From Erythrobacter sp. SG61-1L (lineage in GTDB: Bacteria; Pseudomonadota; Alphaproteobacteria; Sphingomonadales; Sphingomonadaceae), in the NCBI RefSeq assembly GCF_001305965.1, contig NZ_JXQC01000003.1, positions 3,124,861 through 3,188,860 of the forward strand: a stretch of DNA of 64,000 nucleotides. The letters are read 5' to 3'. Position numbers and translations under genes: made by a program. Positions 20,709-28,310 of the stretch are shown one piece after another; the first letter of the stretch is position 1; every line of letters starts with the position of its first letter. The notes under the pieces are model-generated. The model searched no databases, was not told the DNA's origin, and was given only the letters and a program-made list of their open reading frames with translations.

Positions 20709-20792
20709 TTAGAGCGTCCAGATGAACGGCATCGGGTAGCGCGAGGCACCGCGAACATAAAGTTCGACAACGCGCTTTGCGAAAGTGGCCAT
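20709..20792 (-). CDS. 27-aa microprotein, unknown function
   Basis: ATG 20792 is preceded by AAAGGAGG, a near-perfect ribosome site at good spacing, and the frame ends in TAA at 20709. The peptide starts MATFAKRVVELYVRGAS and ends in an aromatic RYPMPFIWTL tail. It is basic and amphipathic with no signal peptide, so a surface-binding or membrane-peripheral peptide is possible. The strong ribosome site, its own terminator (20654-20675), a leader hairpin (20815-20851) and the shared upstream block (20901-20933) all support a real gene. No family is recognised. Confidence 0.7.
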   Translation of the reverse strand: MATFAKRVVELYVRGASRYPMPFIWTL

Positions 20793-20814
20793 GGTTGCCT
20801 CCTTTAATGGGTAT

Positions 20815-20851
20815 CGCGGGCAGCAAAGGGGGGGGAGAGGAGCTGCCCGCG
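20815..20851 (-). promoter_or_regulatory. 5' leader hairpin of the 27-aa microprotein
   Basis: CGCGGGCAGC (20815-20824) and GCTGCCCGCG (20842-20851) form a perfect 10-bp stem in the presumed leader, 23 bases before the start codon. On the transcript the 17-base loop is pyrimidine-rich and ends CCCCCUUU, which can pair with the gene's own AAAGGAGG at seven of eight positions. Control of translation by loop-to-ribosome-site pairing is an inference. Confidence 0.55.
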
Positions 20852-20900
20852 AAACTGTCTAACTGCTTCTGGGGCGCATATGGTTGCGCGCCTCGAATGC

Positions 20901-20933
20901 TGCAAGTGCGAAAATCGCGAGCACTGTTGCGTC
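20901..20933 (-). promoter_or_regulatory. shared two-part upstream block, copy 2 (27-aa microprotein)
   Basis: TGCAAGTGCGAAA (20901-20913) and TGTTGCGTC (20925-20933) have the same spacing as in the other three copies. Next to it, GTTGCG and CGCAAC form a perfect six-base dyad with a five-base spacer (minus-strand reading). It lies about 110 bases upstream of the microprotein start. Confidence 0.65.
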
Positions 20934-20970
20934 AAACGCAACTTTGGATTGGCCCTGGAAACGGAGCCTG

Positions 20971-21011
20971 AAAAGCACAATGCCGCCCGTCATAGACGGA
21001 GCGGCACTGTG
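20971..21011 (-). terminator. intrinsic terminator of UrcA copy 2
   Basis: The region 20976-21011 folds into a long stem (TGCCGC-CGTC pairing with GACGG-GCGGCA, closed by CAC/GTG). On the minus strand it is followed by CTTTTC (complement of 20971-20975). It lies just after the UrcA stop at 21032. Confidence 0.75.
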
Positions 21012-21031
21012 TTTCGACGGCGGCCCGAATG

Positions 21032-21325
21032 TCAGATGCTGGCGAGTTCGAAGCTCTTGGCCAGCTGTTCTTCGGCACCGGATTTGGCAGAGGACTTGCA
21101 GCTTTCCCAAGCCTGCATGGTCTTGAGATCGCGAGCTTCCGGCTTGGCGCAAGCAACCTTGATCGCGGCGGCGACGCGGGTTTCCAGAGCCTTCTTGCCT
21201 GCCGAGGTGGTCAGGTCGAGATCGGTGTGACTCACGGTCACGGTTACTTCCTCAGCCGCAGCGGGGGTGGCAATTGCACCCGAAAGGCACATGGCGGCGA
21301 GGGCGGTTACGACAAGATTACGCAT
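21032..21325 (-). CDS. UrcA family secreted protein (copy 2)
   Basis: A 97-aa exported protein starting at ATG 21325 with GGAG nine bases upstream. The signal peptide ends near PAAAEE. The UrcA signature VTVTVSHTDLDLTTSAGKKA (in part) is followed by a helix with two cysteines (KVACAKPE and WESCKSS), matching the disulfide pair of copy 1 in placement. Sequence identity to copy 1 is modest, so these are old paralogues rather than a recent duplication. It is preceded by the shared block (21421-21453) and followed by its own terminator. Confidence 0.88.
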   Translation of the reverse strand: MRNLVVTALAAMCLSGAIATPAAAEEVTVTVSHTDLDLTTSAGKKALETRVAAAIKVACAKPEARDLKTMQAWESCKSSAKSGAEEQLAKSFELASI

Positions 21326-21420
21326 TTCGGTTACTCCATAAGGTGGCTGTCGGCCGCCTTCCTTGGTCATCCTTGCTTGTCGTTTTCTGTGATTTCATGG
21401 TGCACTGCACAAGCGATGTG

Positions 21421-21453
21421 TGCAAATGCGAAATTTGCGCCAGGCATTGCGCG
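21421..21453 (-). promoter_or_regulatory. shared two-part upstream block, copy 3 (UrcA 2)
   Basis: TGCAAATGCGAAA (21421-21433) is followed, with starts 24 bases apart, by the variant CATTGCGCG (21445-21453). The block is about 96 bases upstream of the UrcA copy 2 ATG. Confidence 0.62.
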
Positions 21454-21523
21454 AAACTCAACGCAGTTTGTCATCGAAATGACATGGCGGAGGTCTGGAA
21501 AAGGCATGGCGGAAACGCCAATC

Positions 21524-21554
21524 GGCGCCGCCCCCTGGTGCGGGAGCGGCGGCC
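21524..21554 (-). terminator. possible terminator of the 26-aa microprotein gene
   Basis: GGCGCCGCCCCC and GGGAGCGGCGGCC can pair with one bulge, 25 bases after the microprotein stop. The T-run that follows on the minus strand is only GTTTCC, so this is weaker than the neighbouring terminators. Confidence 0.45.
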
Positions 21555-21578
21555 TTTTGGGGTCCAGCGAGGCTAAGA

Positions 21579-21659
21579 TCAGACGATCGCGGCGCTCAGC
21601 AGCAGGCCGCTGGTCGAAACTGCGGCAAGCAGCGGAAGGACGGTTGCGAGAATGCGCAT
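21579..21659 (-). CDS. 26-aa hydrophobic microprotein, unknown function
   Basis: ATG 21659 is preceded by AGGTGG at good spacing and the frame ends in TGA at 21579. The peptide starts MRILATVLPLLAAVSTS and ends GLLLSAAIV: one Arg then a nearly uninterrupted hydrophobic run, as in a single-span membrane peptide or a free-standing signal-peptide-like leader. It has the same upstream block as the UrcA genes (21757-21789) and a leader hairpin (21697-21727). A cleaved remnant of a once-longer exported protein is an alternative. Confidence 0.6.
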   Translation of the reverse strand: MRILATVLPLLAAVSTSGLLLSAAIV

Positions 21660-21696
21660 GGTGTCCACCTAAGGTTTTGTGTTTTCTTTGGGTTAG

Positions 21697-21727
21697 CCGG
21701 AAGGCTTCGTGCCCCCTCGGCTTCCGG
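21697..21727 (-). promoter_or_regulatory. 5' leader hairpin of the 26-aa microprotein
   Basis: CCGGAAG (21697-21703) and CTTCCGG (21721-21727) form a 7-bp stem in the presumed leader, 37 bases before the start codon. The position resembles the leader hairpin of the 27-aa gene, but the sequence is different and its loop is not complementary to the ribosome site. Confidence 0.45.
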
Positions 21728-21756
21728 GGGCGCAAATGGTGTGCGCAACGAAATGT

Positions 21757-21789
21757 TGCAAGTGCGAAATATTACAGTTGTGTTGCAAA
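21757..21789 (-). promoter_or_regulatory. shared two-part upstream block, copy 4 (26-aa microprotein)
   Basis: TGCAAGTGCGAAA (21757-21769) and TGTTGCAAA (21781-21789) keep the 24-base start-to-start spacing. Downstream on the minus strand, both microprotein copies also share an ACCATWTGCGCC stretch. The block is about 97 bases upstream of the start codon and lies between this gene and the divergent guaA. Confidence 0.65.
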
Positions 21790-21897
21790 ATTTTCATCTG
21801 CGGTTGCGTATTACAGGCGCAGAACGAGCCCCTCGCGCGGGGGATGCGCGCGCGCGATGGCTGGACAGCGCGGCTTCCTTGATATTAACGCGCCGGG

Positions 21898-23472
21898 ATG
21901 GAACCAGCCCACCTTCCCGACTCCATCCTGATCGTCGATTTCGGCAGCCAGGTGACCCAGCTCATCGCCCGCCGCGTGCGCGAAGCCGGCGTCTATTCCG
22001 AAATCGCACCCTTCTCCATGGCGGAAGAGGCGTTTCATCGCCTGAAGCCGAAGGGCATCATCCTGTCCGGATCGCCCGCATCGGTATGCGATGAAGGCAG
22101 CCCGCGCGCGCCGCAGGTGCTGTTCGAAAGCGGATTGCCGATTCTGGGCATCTGTTACGGCCAACAGGTGATGAGCCATCAGTTGGGCGGTGAAGTGCGC
22201 CCCGGCCACGAAACGGGCGAAGGCGGCGAATTCGGCCGCGCCTATCTCACCGTGACGGAGCCTTGCGTGCTGTTCGACGGGCTGTGGGACGTGGGCGATC
22301 GCCATCAGGTGTGGATGAGCCATGGCGACAAGGTGACGAAGTTCGCCCCCGGCTTTCGCATTGTTGCGACTAGCGATGGCGCGCCTTTTGCGCTGATCGC
22401 GGATGACGAGCGGCGCTATTACGGCACGCAGTTCCACCCCGAAGTGGTGCACACGCCCGATGGCGCCAAGCTGATCGCCAATTTCGTGCGCCATGTCTGC
22501 GGCCTCAAGGGCGATTGGACTATGGCCGAGTTCCGCAAGACCAAGATCGAGGAAATCCGCGCCCAGGTCGGCAGCGGGCGCGTGATCTGCGGCCTTTCGG
22601 GCGGTGTCGATTCGGCGGTGGCCGCGGTGCTGATCCACGAAGCGATCGGCGATCAGCTGACCTGCGTCTTCGTCGATCACGGCTTGATGCGCATGAATGA
22701 GGCCGAACAAGTCGTGACCCTGTTCCGCGACCATTACAACATTCCGCTGGTCCATGTGGACGCGGAAGAGATGTTCCTGGGCGGTCTGGCCGGGGTCACC
22801 GATCCGGAAGCCAAGCGCAAGTTCATCGGCAAGGCCTTCATCGACCTGTTCGAGGCCGAGGCGAAGAAGATCGGCGGGGCGGACTTCCTCGCGCAGGGCA
22901 CGCTCTATCCCGACGTGATCGAAAGCGTTTCCTTCACCGGCGGGCCTTCGGTGACGATCAAGAGCCACCACAATGTGGGCGGCCTGCCCGAACGCATGAA
23001 CATGAAGCTGGTGGAACCGCTGCGCGAATTGTTCAAGGACGAGGTCCGTGCGCTGGGCCGCGAGCTAGGCTTGCCGGAAATCTTCGTGGGCCGTCATCCC
23101 TTCCCGGGGCCGGGCCTTGCCATCCGCATTCCTGGCGAAGTGACCAAGGAGCGCTGTGACATCCTGCGCAAGGCCGATGCGATCTATCTGGAAGAGATCC
23201 GCAATGCCGGGCTTTACGATGCGATCTGGCAGGCCTTTGCCGTGCTGCTGCCTGTCAAGACCGTAGGCGTGATGGGTGACGGGCGCACATATGACAGCGT
23301 CTGCGCCCTGCGCGCGGTGACCAGCACCGATGGCATGACCGCCGACATTTATCCTTATGATGCCGCCTTCCTCAGCCGCGTTGCCACGCGCATCATCAAT
23401 GAAGTGCGCGGCATCAACCGCGTGGTTTACGACTATACGTCGAAGCCGCCGGGCACGATTGAGTGGGAATGA
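21898..23472 (+). CDS. guaA: GMP synthase (glutamine-hydrolysing)
   Basis: GuaA converts XMP to GMP using glutamine and ATP, the last step of guanine nucleotide synthesis. The 524-aa protein has a class I glutamine amidotransferase domain (nucleophile Cys86 in GICYGQQ, with FHPEV supplying His/Glu), the ATP-PPase P-loop [10 protein letters not shown] near residue 230, and the C-terminal dimerisation domain ending in KPPGTIEWE. Length and motifs are complete. A GNAT gene starts 8 bp after the stop, suggesting a short operon. Confidence 0.97.
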   Translation: MEPAHLPDSILIVDFGSQVTQLIARRVREAGVYSEIAPFSMAEEAFHRLKPKGIILSGSPASVCDEGSPRAPQVLFESGLPILGICYGQQVMSHQLGGEVRPGHETGEGGEFGRAYLTVTEPCVLFDGLWDVGDRHQVWMSHGDKVTKFAPGFRIVATSDGAPFALIADDERRYYGTQFHPEVVHTPDGAKLIANFVRHVCGLKGDWTMAEFRKTKIEEIRAQVGSGRVICGLSGGVDSAVAAVLIHEAIGDQLTCVFVDHGLMRMNEAEQVVTLFRDHYNIPLVHVDAEEMFLGGLAGVTDPEAKRKFIGKAFIDLFEAEAKKIGGADFLAQGTLYPDVIESVSFTGGPSVTIKSHHNVGGLPERMNMKLVEPLRELFKDEVRALGRELGLPEIFVGRHPFPGPGLAIRIPGEVTKERCDILRKADAIYLEEIRNAGLYDAIWQAFAVLLPVKTVGVMGDGRTYDSVCALRAVTSTDGMTADIYPYDAAFLSRVATRIINEVRGINRVVYDYTSKPPGTIEWE

Positions 23473-23479
23473 TCCGCAT

Positions 23480-23929
23480 ATGGGCGCATCGGGCCTGCTG
23501 ATCCGCCCGGCCCGGCAGGCCGATGCCGCGGCGATTGCCGTGCTGATCGACCAGTTGGGCCATCCCGGAAGCAGCGCCGCCGATGTTGCCGCGCGCCTGC
23601 CGCTGATCGAAGCGGCGGGGATGGACGCGTTGGTTGCCGAACTGAACGGGCGCGTGGTGGGTTGCCTCACCACATCCGTCATGCCGGTGCTCCACCGTGC
23701 GCAACCCGTGGGGCGCATTTCCATGCTGGTGGTGGAAGATGCTCTGCGCGGGCAAGGGATCGGCGCGGCCTTGCTGCGCGCTGGTGAGGCGGCACTGGAG
23801 ACGCGCGGCTGCGCTATGATCGAGGTCACCAGCAATATGAAGCGCAAGGATGCCCATCGTTTCTACGAACGGGAAGGTTATGAGGCGACCAGCCTGCGCT
23901 TCTCGCTTAATTCCGAAGCTGGCCATTGA
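23480..23929 (+). CDS. GNAT family N-acetyltransferase
   Basis: A 149-aa cytosolic acetyltransferase starting at ATG 23480. The GNAT fold is visible in LLIRPARQADAAAIAVLI (N-terminal strand and helix), GRISMLVVEDALRGQGIGAAL (motif A with the acetyl-CoA loop RGQGIG) and the C-terminal DAHRFYEREGYE. The acceptor substrate cannot be predicted. Its stop overlaps the TTG start of the AlkD-like gene, so the guaA-GNAT-alkD genes are probably co-transcribed. Confidence 0.9.
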   Translation: MGASGLLIRPARQADAAAIAVLIDQLGHPGSSAADVAARLPLIEAAGMDALVAELNGRVVGCLTTSVMPVLHRAQPVGRISMLVVEDALRGQGIGAALLRAGEAALETRGCAMIEVTSNMKRKDAHRFYEREGYEATSLRFSLNSEAGH

Positions 23930-24615
23930 GCGCGACCCCGCTCGCCCGGAGCATACGCTCTGCGCTGGAAGGCCTGGCCGACCCGGCCCGCGCGCCGGGA
24001 ATGCAGGCCTATATGAAAAGCACCATGCCCTATCTCGGCGTGAGCACGCCGGTGCGGCGGCGTATGTGCCGCGACCTGTTCAAGGGGCTGGAATTCGCAT
24101 CTGCCGCCGAATGGCAGGCCGAGGTGCTGGCGATCTGGCGCGGGGCGGAATTCCGGGAGGAGCGCTATTGCGCCGTGGAGCTTGCCGGTATCCGGCAGGC
24201 CCGCTCGTTCCAGCGCATGGACGCGCTGGCGATGTATGAGGAACTGATCGTTACCGGCGGCTGGTGGGATTACGTGGACTGGATCGCCAGCCAGCACCTG
24301 TTCGCCATCCTCAAGACGGAACCGGAACCGATGAAGCGCGCGATGCTCGACTGGTCAGTAGGCGAGGATATGTGGAAGCGGCGCAGTGCGATATTGTGCC
24401 AGTTGTTGGCGAAGCAGCAGACCGATCTCGATTTGCTTTACGCCGCAATCGCCCCGTCGATCGGTTCGAAGGAGTTCTTCCTGCGCAAGGCCATCGGCTG
24501 GGCGCTGCGGCAATATGCGCGCACTGACCCCGCCGAAGTCGCCCGCTATGTCGCCGCGCATGAGGCCGAGCTTAGCCCGCTCTCGAAGCGGGAGGCGCTC
24601 AAGCATATTGCCTGA
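23926..24615 (+). CDS. AlkD-like DNA alkylation repair protein
   Basis: A 229-aa HEAT-like repeat protein. AlkD glycosylases remove N3- and N7-alkylated bases without base flipping. Family landmarks are YMKSTMPYLGVSTPVRR near the N-terminus, WWDYVDWIASQ, DMWKRRSAI, and FFLRKAIGWALRQYARTDP towards the C-terminus. The only good start is TTG 23926, overlapping the GNAT stop. There is no second AlkD domain or ada-type regulator nearby. Confidence 0.87.
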   Translation: MSATPLARSIRSALEGLADPARAPGMQAYMKSTMPYLGVSTPVRRRMCRDLFKGLEFASAAEWQAEVLAIWRGAEFREERYCAVELAGIRQARSFQRMDALAMYEELIVTGGWWDYVDWIASQHLFAILKTEPEPMKRAMLDWSVGEDMWKRRSAILCQLLAKQQTDLDLLYAAIAPSIGSKEFFLRKAIGWALRQYARTDPAEVARYVAAHEAELSPLSKREALKHIA

Positions 24616-24633
24616 GCGCCCCGCTGCTGGCGA

Positions 24634-26079
24634 TCACTTGGCGGCAGGCAGCCCCAGCGCATCGCGCATGATGTAGAAGATGTCCGTCTGGTCGAGCAGG
24701 CCGGTCACGTTGAAGGAACGCGGGCCATAGGCGGCAACCCGCAATTGCGTGCCGGTGTGGCCCATCGACTTATCTTCGCTGTTGCCATAGCTCACCGCCA
24801 TTACCGCGCCGTCCTTGGTCATCAGAGCCTGGGTCAGGCCGGGGGCCTTTTCGTCTGCATAGATGATCTGCCCGGCATGGGCATGGTCGGCAGTGACGAT
24901 CACCAGCGTGTTGCCGTCCTTGCGGGCGAACTCCAGCGCCACCTGCACCGCTTCGTCCAGGTCCACTGTCTCGCCGATCTGGCCGCAGGGATTGGCACCA
25001 TGCGATTCCTTGTCGATCGAGGCGCCTTCCACCTGCAGGAAGAAGCCCTTGGGCGCGGGCGAGAGCAGGTCGATCGCCTTGCGCGTCATGGCGGCCAGCG
25101 TGGGCTGGTTTGCCGGACGGTCCGCATTGGCGGCGCAGGTCACGGGCGGCAAGTCGATGTTGCCGTGATAAGTGGCACGTGGCCCCTTCCAGCGCACCGG
25201 CATATTGCCATCCGCGAACAGGCCGAGCAGCGGCTTCTTCTGATCGGCGGACGTAACGGCCGCAAGCTGCGCCGCATCGGTGACGAGCACGAAGCCGCGG
25301 TCTGCTGCCTGATCCAGCAGCGTCTTGCCCTTCCACTTGCCGGCATTGGCCGTCTGGCGGAAATATTTCGCGCCGCCGCCCAGAGTCACGTCGGGGCGGG
25401 TGTCCAGCAATTGTTCGGCAATGGAGCCGCGTCCGCCATTTTCCAGCGCATCGGCGGGGCAGGCCTTGAGCGTTTCCTGCGGGCCCTTGCAATCGCGGTC
25501 AGCCACATGGGCGATCTGTGCACCGGGAGTGGCGTCCTGAATTTCGGCAGTGGAGACGTCGCCCGTGGCAAGGCCGGCGGCGCGTGCCAGAGTGATCAGG
25601 CTGGGATGGGCCTGCCCGCGAATATCCACGCCGATGGCGCCATTATAGCTCTTCACTCCGGTGGAGAAGGCCGTGGCGGATGCGGCGGAATCGGTGACGT
25701 AGACGGGCTTCCCGGTTTCCCGGTCGAGCGAATAATGCGTGTACTGGCCGCTGACGGGCAGCGCGTCGATGCCCTTGAAATAGCCGCCGGCACCCTCGGC
25801 ATAATTGCGCGCCAGAGTGATTTCGGAATCGCCCATTCCGTCGCCGATCAGCAGGATCACGTTCCGAACCGGCTTTGCCGCATCGGCCGCCGCCATCGCG
25901 GCATAGTCAGCACCCAGATCGCGGTCGAGCCGGCGGGCGCCGTCGGGCAGGCTGGGATCGGCCGAGGCATCGCGCGGCATGGCCGAAAGATCGGGAGCCG
26001 GGGAGCCTTCCTGTGCGAGCAGAGCCTGCGGCATGGCCGCGCCGAACAGCAGCGCGATCGCGAAAACGGGATATTTCAT
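24634..26079 (-). CDS. phoA: alkaline phosphatase, PhoA type
   Basis: A 481-aa periplasmic enzyme that releases phosphate from monoesters. The signal peptide ends near LLAQ. Metal and catalytic residues are recognisable: Asp80 in LLIGDGMGD, the nucleophile Ser131 in [28 protein letters not shown], and [11 protein letters not shown]. The C-terminal [14 protein letters not shown] carries the last His ligand. It lies about 120 bp downstream of a DUF924 gene on the same strand, with a palindrome (26161-26176) between them. Pho control is expected from function but no classic Pho box is clear. Confidence 0.95.
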   Translation of the reverse strand: MKYPVFAIALLFGAAMPQALLAQEGSPAPDLSAMPRDASADPSLPDGARRLDRDLGADYAAMAAADAAKPVRNVILLIGDGMGDSEITLARNYAEGAGGYFKGIDALPVSGQYTHYSLDRETGKPVYVTDSAASATAFSTGVKSYNGAIGVDIRGQAHPSLITLARAAGLATGDVSTAEIQDATPGAQIAHVADRDCKGPQETLKACPADALENGGRGSIAEQLLDTRPDVTLGGGAKYFRQTANAGKWKGKTLLDQAADRGFVLVTDAAQLAAVTSADQKKPLLGLFADGNMPVRWKGPRATYHGNIDLPPVTCAANADRPANQPTLAAMTRKAIDLLSPAPKGFFLQVEGASIDKESHGANPCGQIGETVDLDEAVQVALEFARKDGNTLVIVTADHAHAGQIIYADEKAPGLTQALMTKDGAVMAVSYGNSEDKSMGHTGTQLRVAAYGPRSFNVTGLLDQTDIFYIMRDALGLPAAK

Positions 26080-26160
26080 GGGGAGCCTCGAGCGCCTGAT
26101 TGCATTGGGAAATCCCCGTCACGCAGGAGGGAAATCTGCAATCGCCTTGGCCCGGCTCTA

Positions 26161-26176
26161 TGACACCTTGGTGTCA
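26161..26176. promoter_or_regulatory. palindrome upstream of phoA
   Basis: TGACACCTTGGTGTCA is a 16-bp perfect palindrome 82 bases before the phoA start and 20 bases after the DUF924 stop. It holds two inverted TGTCA half-sites; classic Pho boxes use direct repeats of CTGTCAT, so this is either a different operator or a small terminator. Confidence 0.4.
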
Positions 26177-26195
26177 CAAGTCAGGAATTGGGCCC

Positions 26196-26750
26196 CTACC
26201 AGTGATTACCTGCCGCAATGGCCGCGATCTCGGCCGGCGTGCTCTTGCGGCCCAGCACTTCATTGCGATGCGGGAAGCGGCCAAAGCGGGCGACCATCCG
26301 ATAATGGGCGCGGGCGAAGGCCAGAATGAAGGCGCTGTCCAGCGCGGTGTAGTAGGAAAGCGAGGCGAGCTGCATCGCCTTTTCCTCGCTATGCATCAGC
26401 GGCAGGCCGAGGAACTGGCGTTCCGGCCGGGTCAGGCCCCGGTTCCATCCGCGTTCGATGGCACCCACGCAAATCGCATGGGCCAGCGGATCGAAGGCGA
26501 AGGCATCGGCGGTGCCGCGATAGAGATTGCGGGGAACCTGATCGAACAGCAGCACCGCCGCGCGGGCGGTAAGCGGGTCGGTCAGGAAACGGTCCGCGCT
26601 CTGCGTGTAGAGCGCCAGCAAGTCAGGCTCGAACCGGCGGCGCAAGGCCTCATCCACGTCCGGCCCGCCGCCGAACCAGTCACGCGGGCCGAGTGTGTGG
26701 AACCAGAAATGCAGCAATTCTGCCGCCCAGCGGCGCGGAGCGGCAGCCAT
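26196..26750 (-). CDS. DUF924 family protein
   Basis: A 184-aa cytosolic helical protein of the DUF924 (YPO3092-like, TPR-fold) family, function unknown. Signatures are LLHFWFHTLGPRDWFGG at the N-terminus, LLFDQVPRNLYRGTADAFAF in part, GLPLMHSEEKAMQ and RFGRFPHRNEVLGR near the C-terminus. Start ATG 26750; the next minus-strand gene upstream ends 8 bp before it, so it may be co-transcribed with the small secreted gene at 26759-27160. Confidence 0.88.
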   Translation of the reverse strand: MAAAPRRWAAELLHFWFHTLGPRDWFGGGPDVDEALRRRFEPDLLALYTQSADRFLTDPLTARAAVLLFDQVPRNLYRGTADAFAFDPLAHAICVGAIERGWNRGLTRPERQFLGLPLMHSEEKAMQLASLSYYTALDSAFILAFARAHYRMVARFGRFPHRNEVLGRKSTPAEIAAIAAGNHW

Positions 26751-26758
26751 GCGTCAGA

Positions 26759-27160
26759 TCAACTCTGCGCCTTGGTGTAGGGGACGAATTCCCGCAGCAG
26801 GACTTGCGTCCGGGCCCGGCTATCGAGGTTCACCGCCACGATCGTATCCGTAGCGCAAAGACTGGCGCCGCTCTGCCGCGAGAGCGTCAGCGTATTGTCC
26901 CTGCGCAGATGATCCGGATTGAGCGGCCGCCCGACATAGATCGTATCGCCCACTTCAAAGACGACGGCAGTCCGGTCAATGACCTTGAGATTGTCTTTGC
27001 CAGTGACGGTGAGGCAGTGTGTCGGTTCGCCAGCGACACGTCCGGCGATCATTTCCTGGAGTTGGGCTTCGCCTTCTCCGGCAGCCGAGGGCTTGGCCAT
27101 CGCCAAGCCACCCGGCAAGGAAAGAGCAGTAGCCGCGAGCACGATTACGAGCCTGCGCAT
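26759..27160 (-). CDS. small secreted protein, paralogue of the 27259-27663 product
   Basis: A 133-aa exported protein starting at ATG 27160. The signal peptide ends near AMAKP. It shares with its neighbour the sequence order GEAQLQ, GR-AGEP-C, VIDRTAV, a GDTIYVGRP loop, ASLCATD and the C-terminal FVPYTK. Two conserved cysteines (HCLTV and LCATD) probably form a disulfide. I do not recognise a named domain. A strand-rich periplasmic or outer-membrane-associated protein is plausible. The pair arose by tandem duplication. Confidence 0.8.
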   Translation of the reverse strand: MRRLVIVLAATALSLPGGLAMAKPSAAGEGEAQLQEMIAGRVAGEPTHCLTVTGKDNLKVIDRTAVVFEVGDTIYVGRPLNPDHLRRDNTLTLSRQSGASLCATDTIVAVNLDSRARTQVLLREFVPYTKAQS

Positions 27161-27258
27161 GGTCTTCTCCCTATTCTGAATGCGTCATTATGCCTCTGGT
27201 TCAAAAACATTGGCAATAACGCATTCCTCCGGGATGGAGCCTATACGCCCCCGCAGGT

Positions 27259-27663
27259 TCAGCCCTTCGGCTTGGTATAGGGGACGAATTCCTTGAGGAA
27301 GACGGCGCCCGTATACATGCCGGAGGTCTGGTCGATCGTGTACAGCGTGTCGTTGGTGCACAGCTGGCTGCCATTCACCCGGTCGATCACCAGAATATCC
27401 GTGCGGCGCAACTGGCGCGTGTCTGTCGGCCGCGCGACCCACACCGTATCGCCAGCTTCATAGACGATGGCGGTCCGGTCAATGATCCGCATGCCGTCGC
27501 GGCGCATGGTATTGATGCAGTTCTTCGGCTCGCCCGCAGTGCGGCCTTCGATCAGCTTCTGGAGCTGGGCTTCACCCTTTTCCGCAGCAGTCTGCTTTGC
27601 GCTGACGGCGCCGCCGCTGAGGGCGAGGGCAGAGATGGCGAGAGCAGTCATGATCTTGCGCAT
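27259..27663 (-). CDS. small secreted protein, paralogue of the 26759-27160 product
   Basis: A 134-aa exported protein starting at ATG 27663. Signal peptide ends near AVSAK. The mature part aligns along its length with the downstream copy: AEKGEAQLQKLIEGRTAGEP, NCI, IIDRTAIVYEAGDTVWVARP, LCTND and FVPYTKPKG. Both cysteines are kept. The 98-bp gap between copies has no strong hairpin, so they may form one transcript. Function is unknown. Confidence 0.8.
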   Translation of the reverse strand: MRKIMTALAISALALSGGAVSAKQTAAEKGEAQLQKLIEGRTAGEPKNCINTMRRDGMRIIDRTAIVYEAGDTVWVARPTDTRQLRRTDILVIDRVNGSQLCTNDTLYTIDQTSGMYTGAVFLKEFVPYTKPKG

Positions 27664-27781
27664 ATGAATCTCCGTATGTTGGTGGACCCATTATCACCAG
27701 CAGGCTTAATGCATCCTGACAGCGGGTTCCTGCCTGAAAGACGGAATCGCGGGGCGCAAACCCCAGCAGCAACCCCAGTGC

Positions 27782-28288
27782 CTAGCGGCCGTTGCAGCGG
27801 ACCAGATAGGAAATGTCGTCCGGTTCGGAATCGGCCCTCGGGCTGATCAGTGCGATCCGGTCATCCGCCACGATGGCGATCATCCCGGCGAAGAATTCCC
27901 GATCCTTGAACAGGCCGCGTCGTTCGAACAGGATCGGCAGGACATAGGATGCATCCTCGAAGCCCGGAACCGTCGCCGGATCGATTTGGCCGCCCAGCGA
28001 GACGGAAGAAACCACCGGCTCGCGCCGTGTGGCCACATCCTGCGATCCGTTGGATTGCACTTCCAGATGGGCCAGATCGCCGGAAAAGACATAGGCGGAA
28101 TCGGCGCGCGGATGGCCCAGCCGGCAGGGCGCGTAGATGAAATCTTCCGGCAAATCCTTCCAGTCCGATCCGGCATCGCCCCAGCGGCCGGAAAGGAATG
28201 CAGCCAGATCCTGATCCTGCGCGTGGCCCGGCGCGGGCAGGGCCAGCGCGGCGACGAGCAGGCAGGCGCCCTTCGCGAAAATCTTCAT
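27782..28288 (-). CDS. secreted protein of unknown function
   Basis: A 168-aa exported protein starting at ATG 28288, with the signal peptide ending near GHAQ. The mature part has two cysteines far apart (APCRLGH and VRCNGR at the very C-terminus), which could pair. DLAAFLSGRWGDAG resembles the start of small lipocalin-like domains of the form 'hhG-x-W', but this is weak. It sits 22 bp downstream of tldD on the same strand and may be co-transcribed. Confidence 0.7.
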   Translation of the reverse strand: MKIFAKGACLLVAALALPAPGHAQDQDLAAFLSGRWGDAGSDWKDLPEDFIYAPCRLGHPRADSAYVFSGDLAHLEVQSNGSQDVATRREPVVSSVSLGGQIDPATVPGFEDASYVLPILFERRGLFKDREFFAGMIAIVADDRIALISPRADSEPDDISYLVRCNGR

Positions 28289-28310
28289 TCGATTGCCCCC
28301 TGTTGGCCGT

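Noticed and set aside
20172-21815. UrcA/microprotein cluster as a prophage or insertion remnant
   Set aside because: There is no integrase, tRNA target, att-like direct repeat or transposase in the interval, and flanks gyrB and guaA are ordinary chromosomal genes.
26161-26176. Palindrome as a definite PhoB box
   Set aside because: Pho boxes are direct repeats of CTGTCAT at 11-base period. This palindrome is inverted, so I keep it only as a possible operator.
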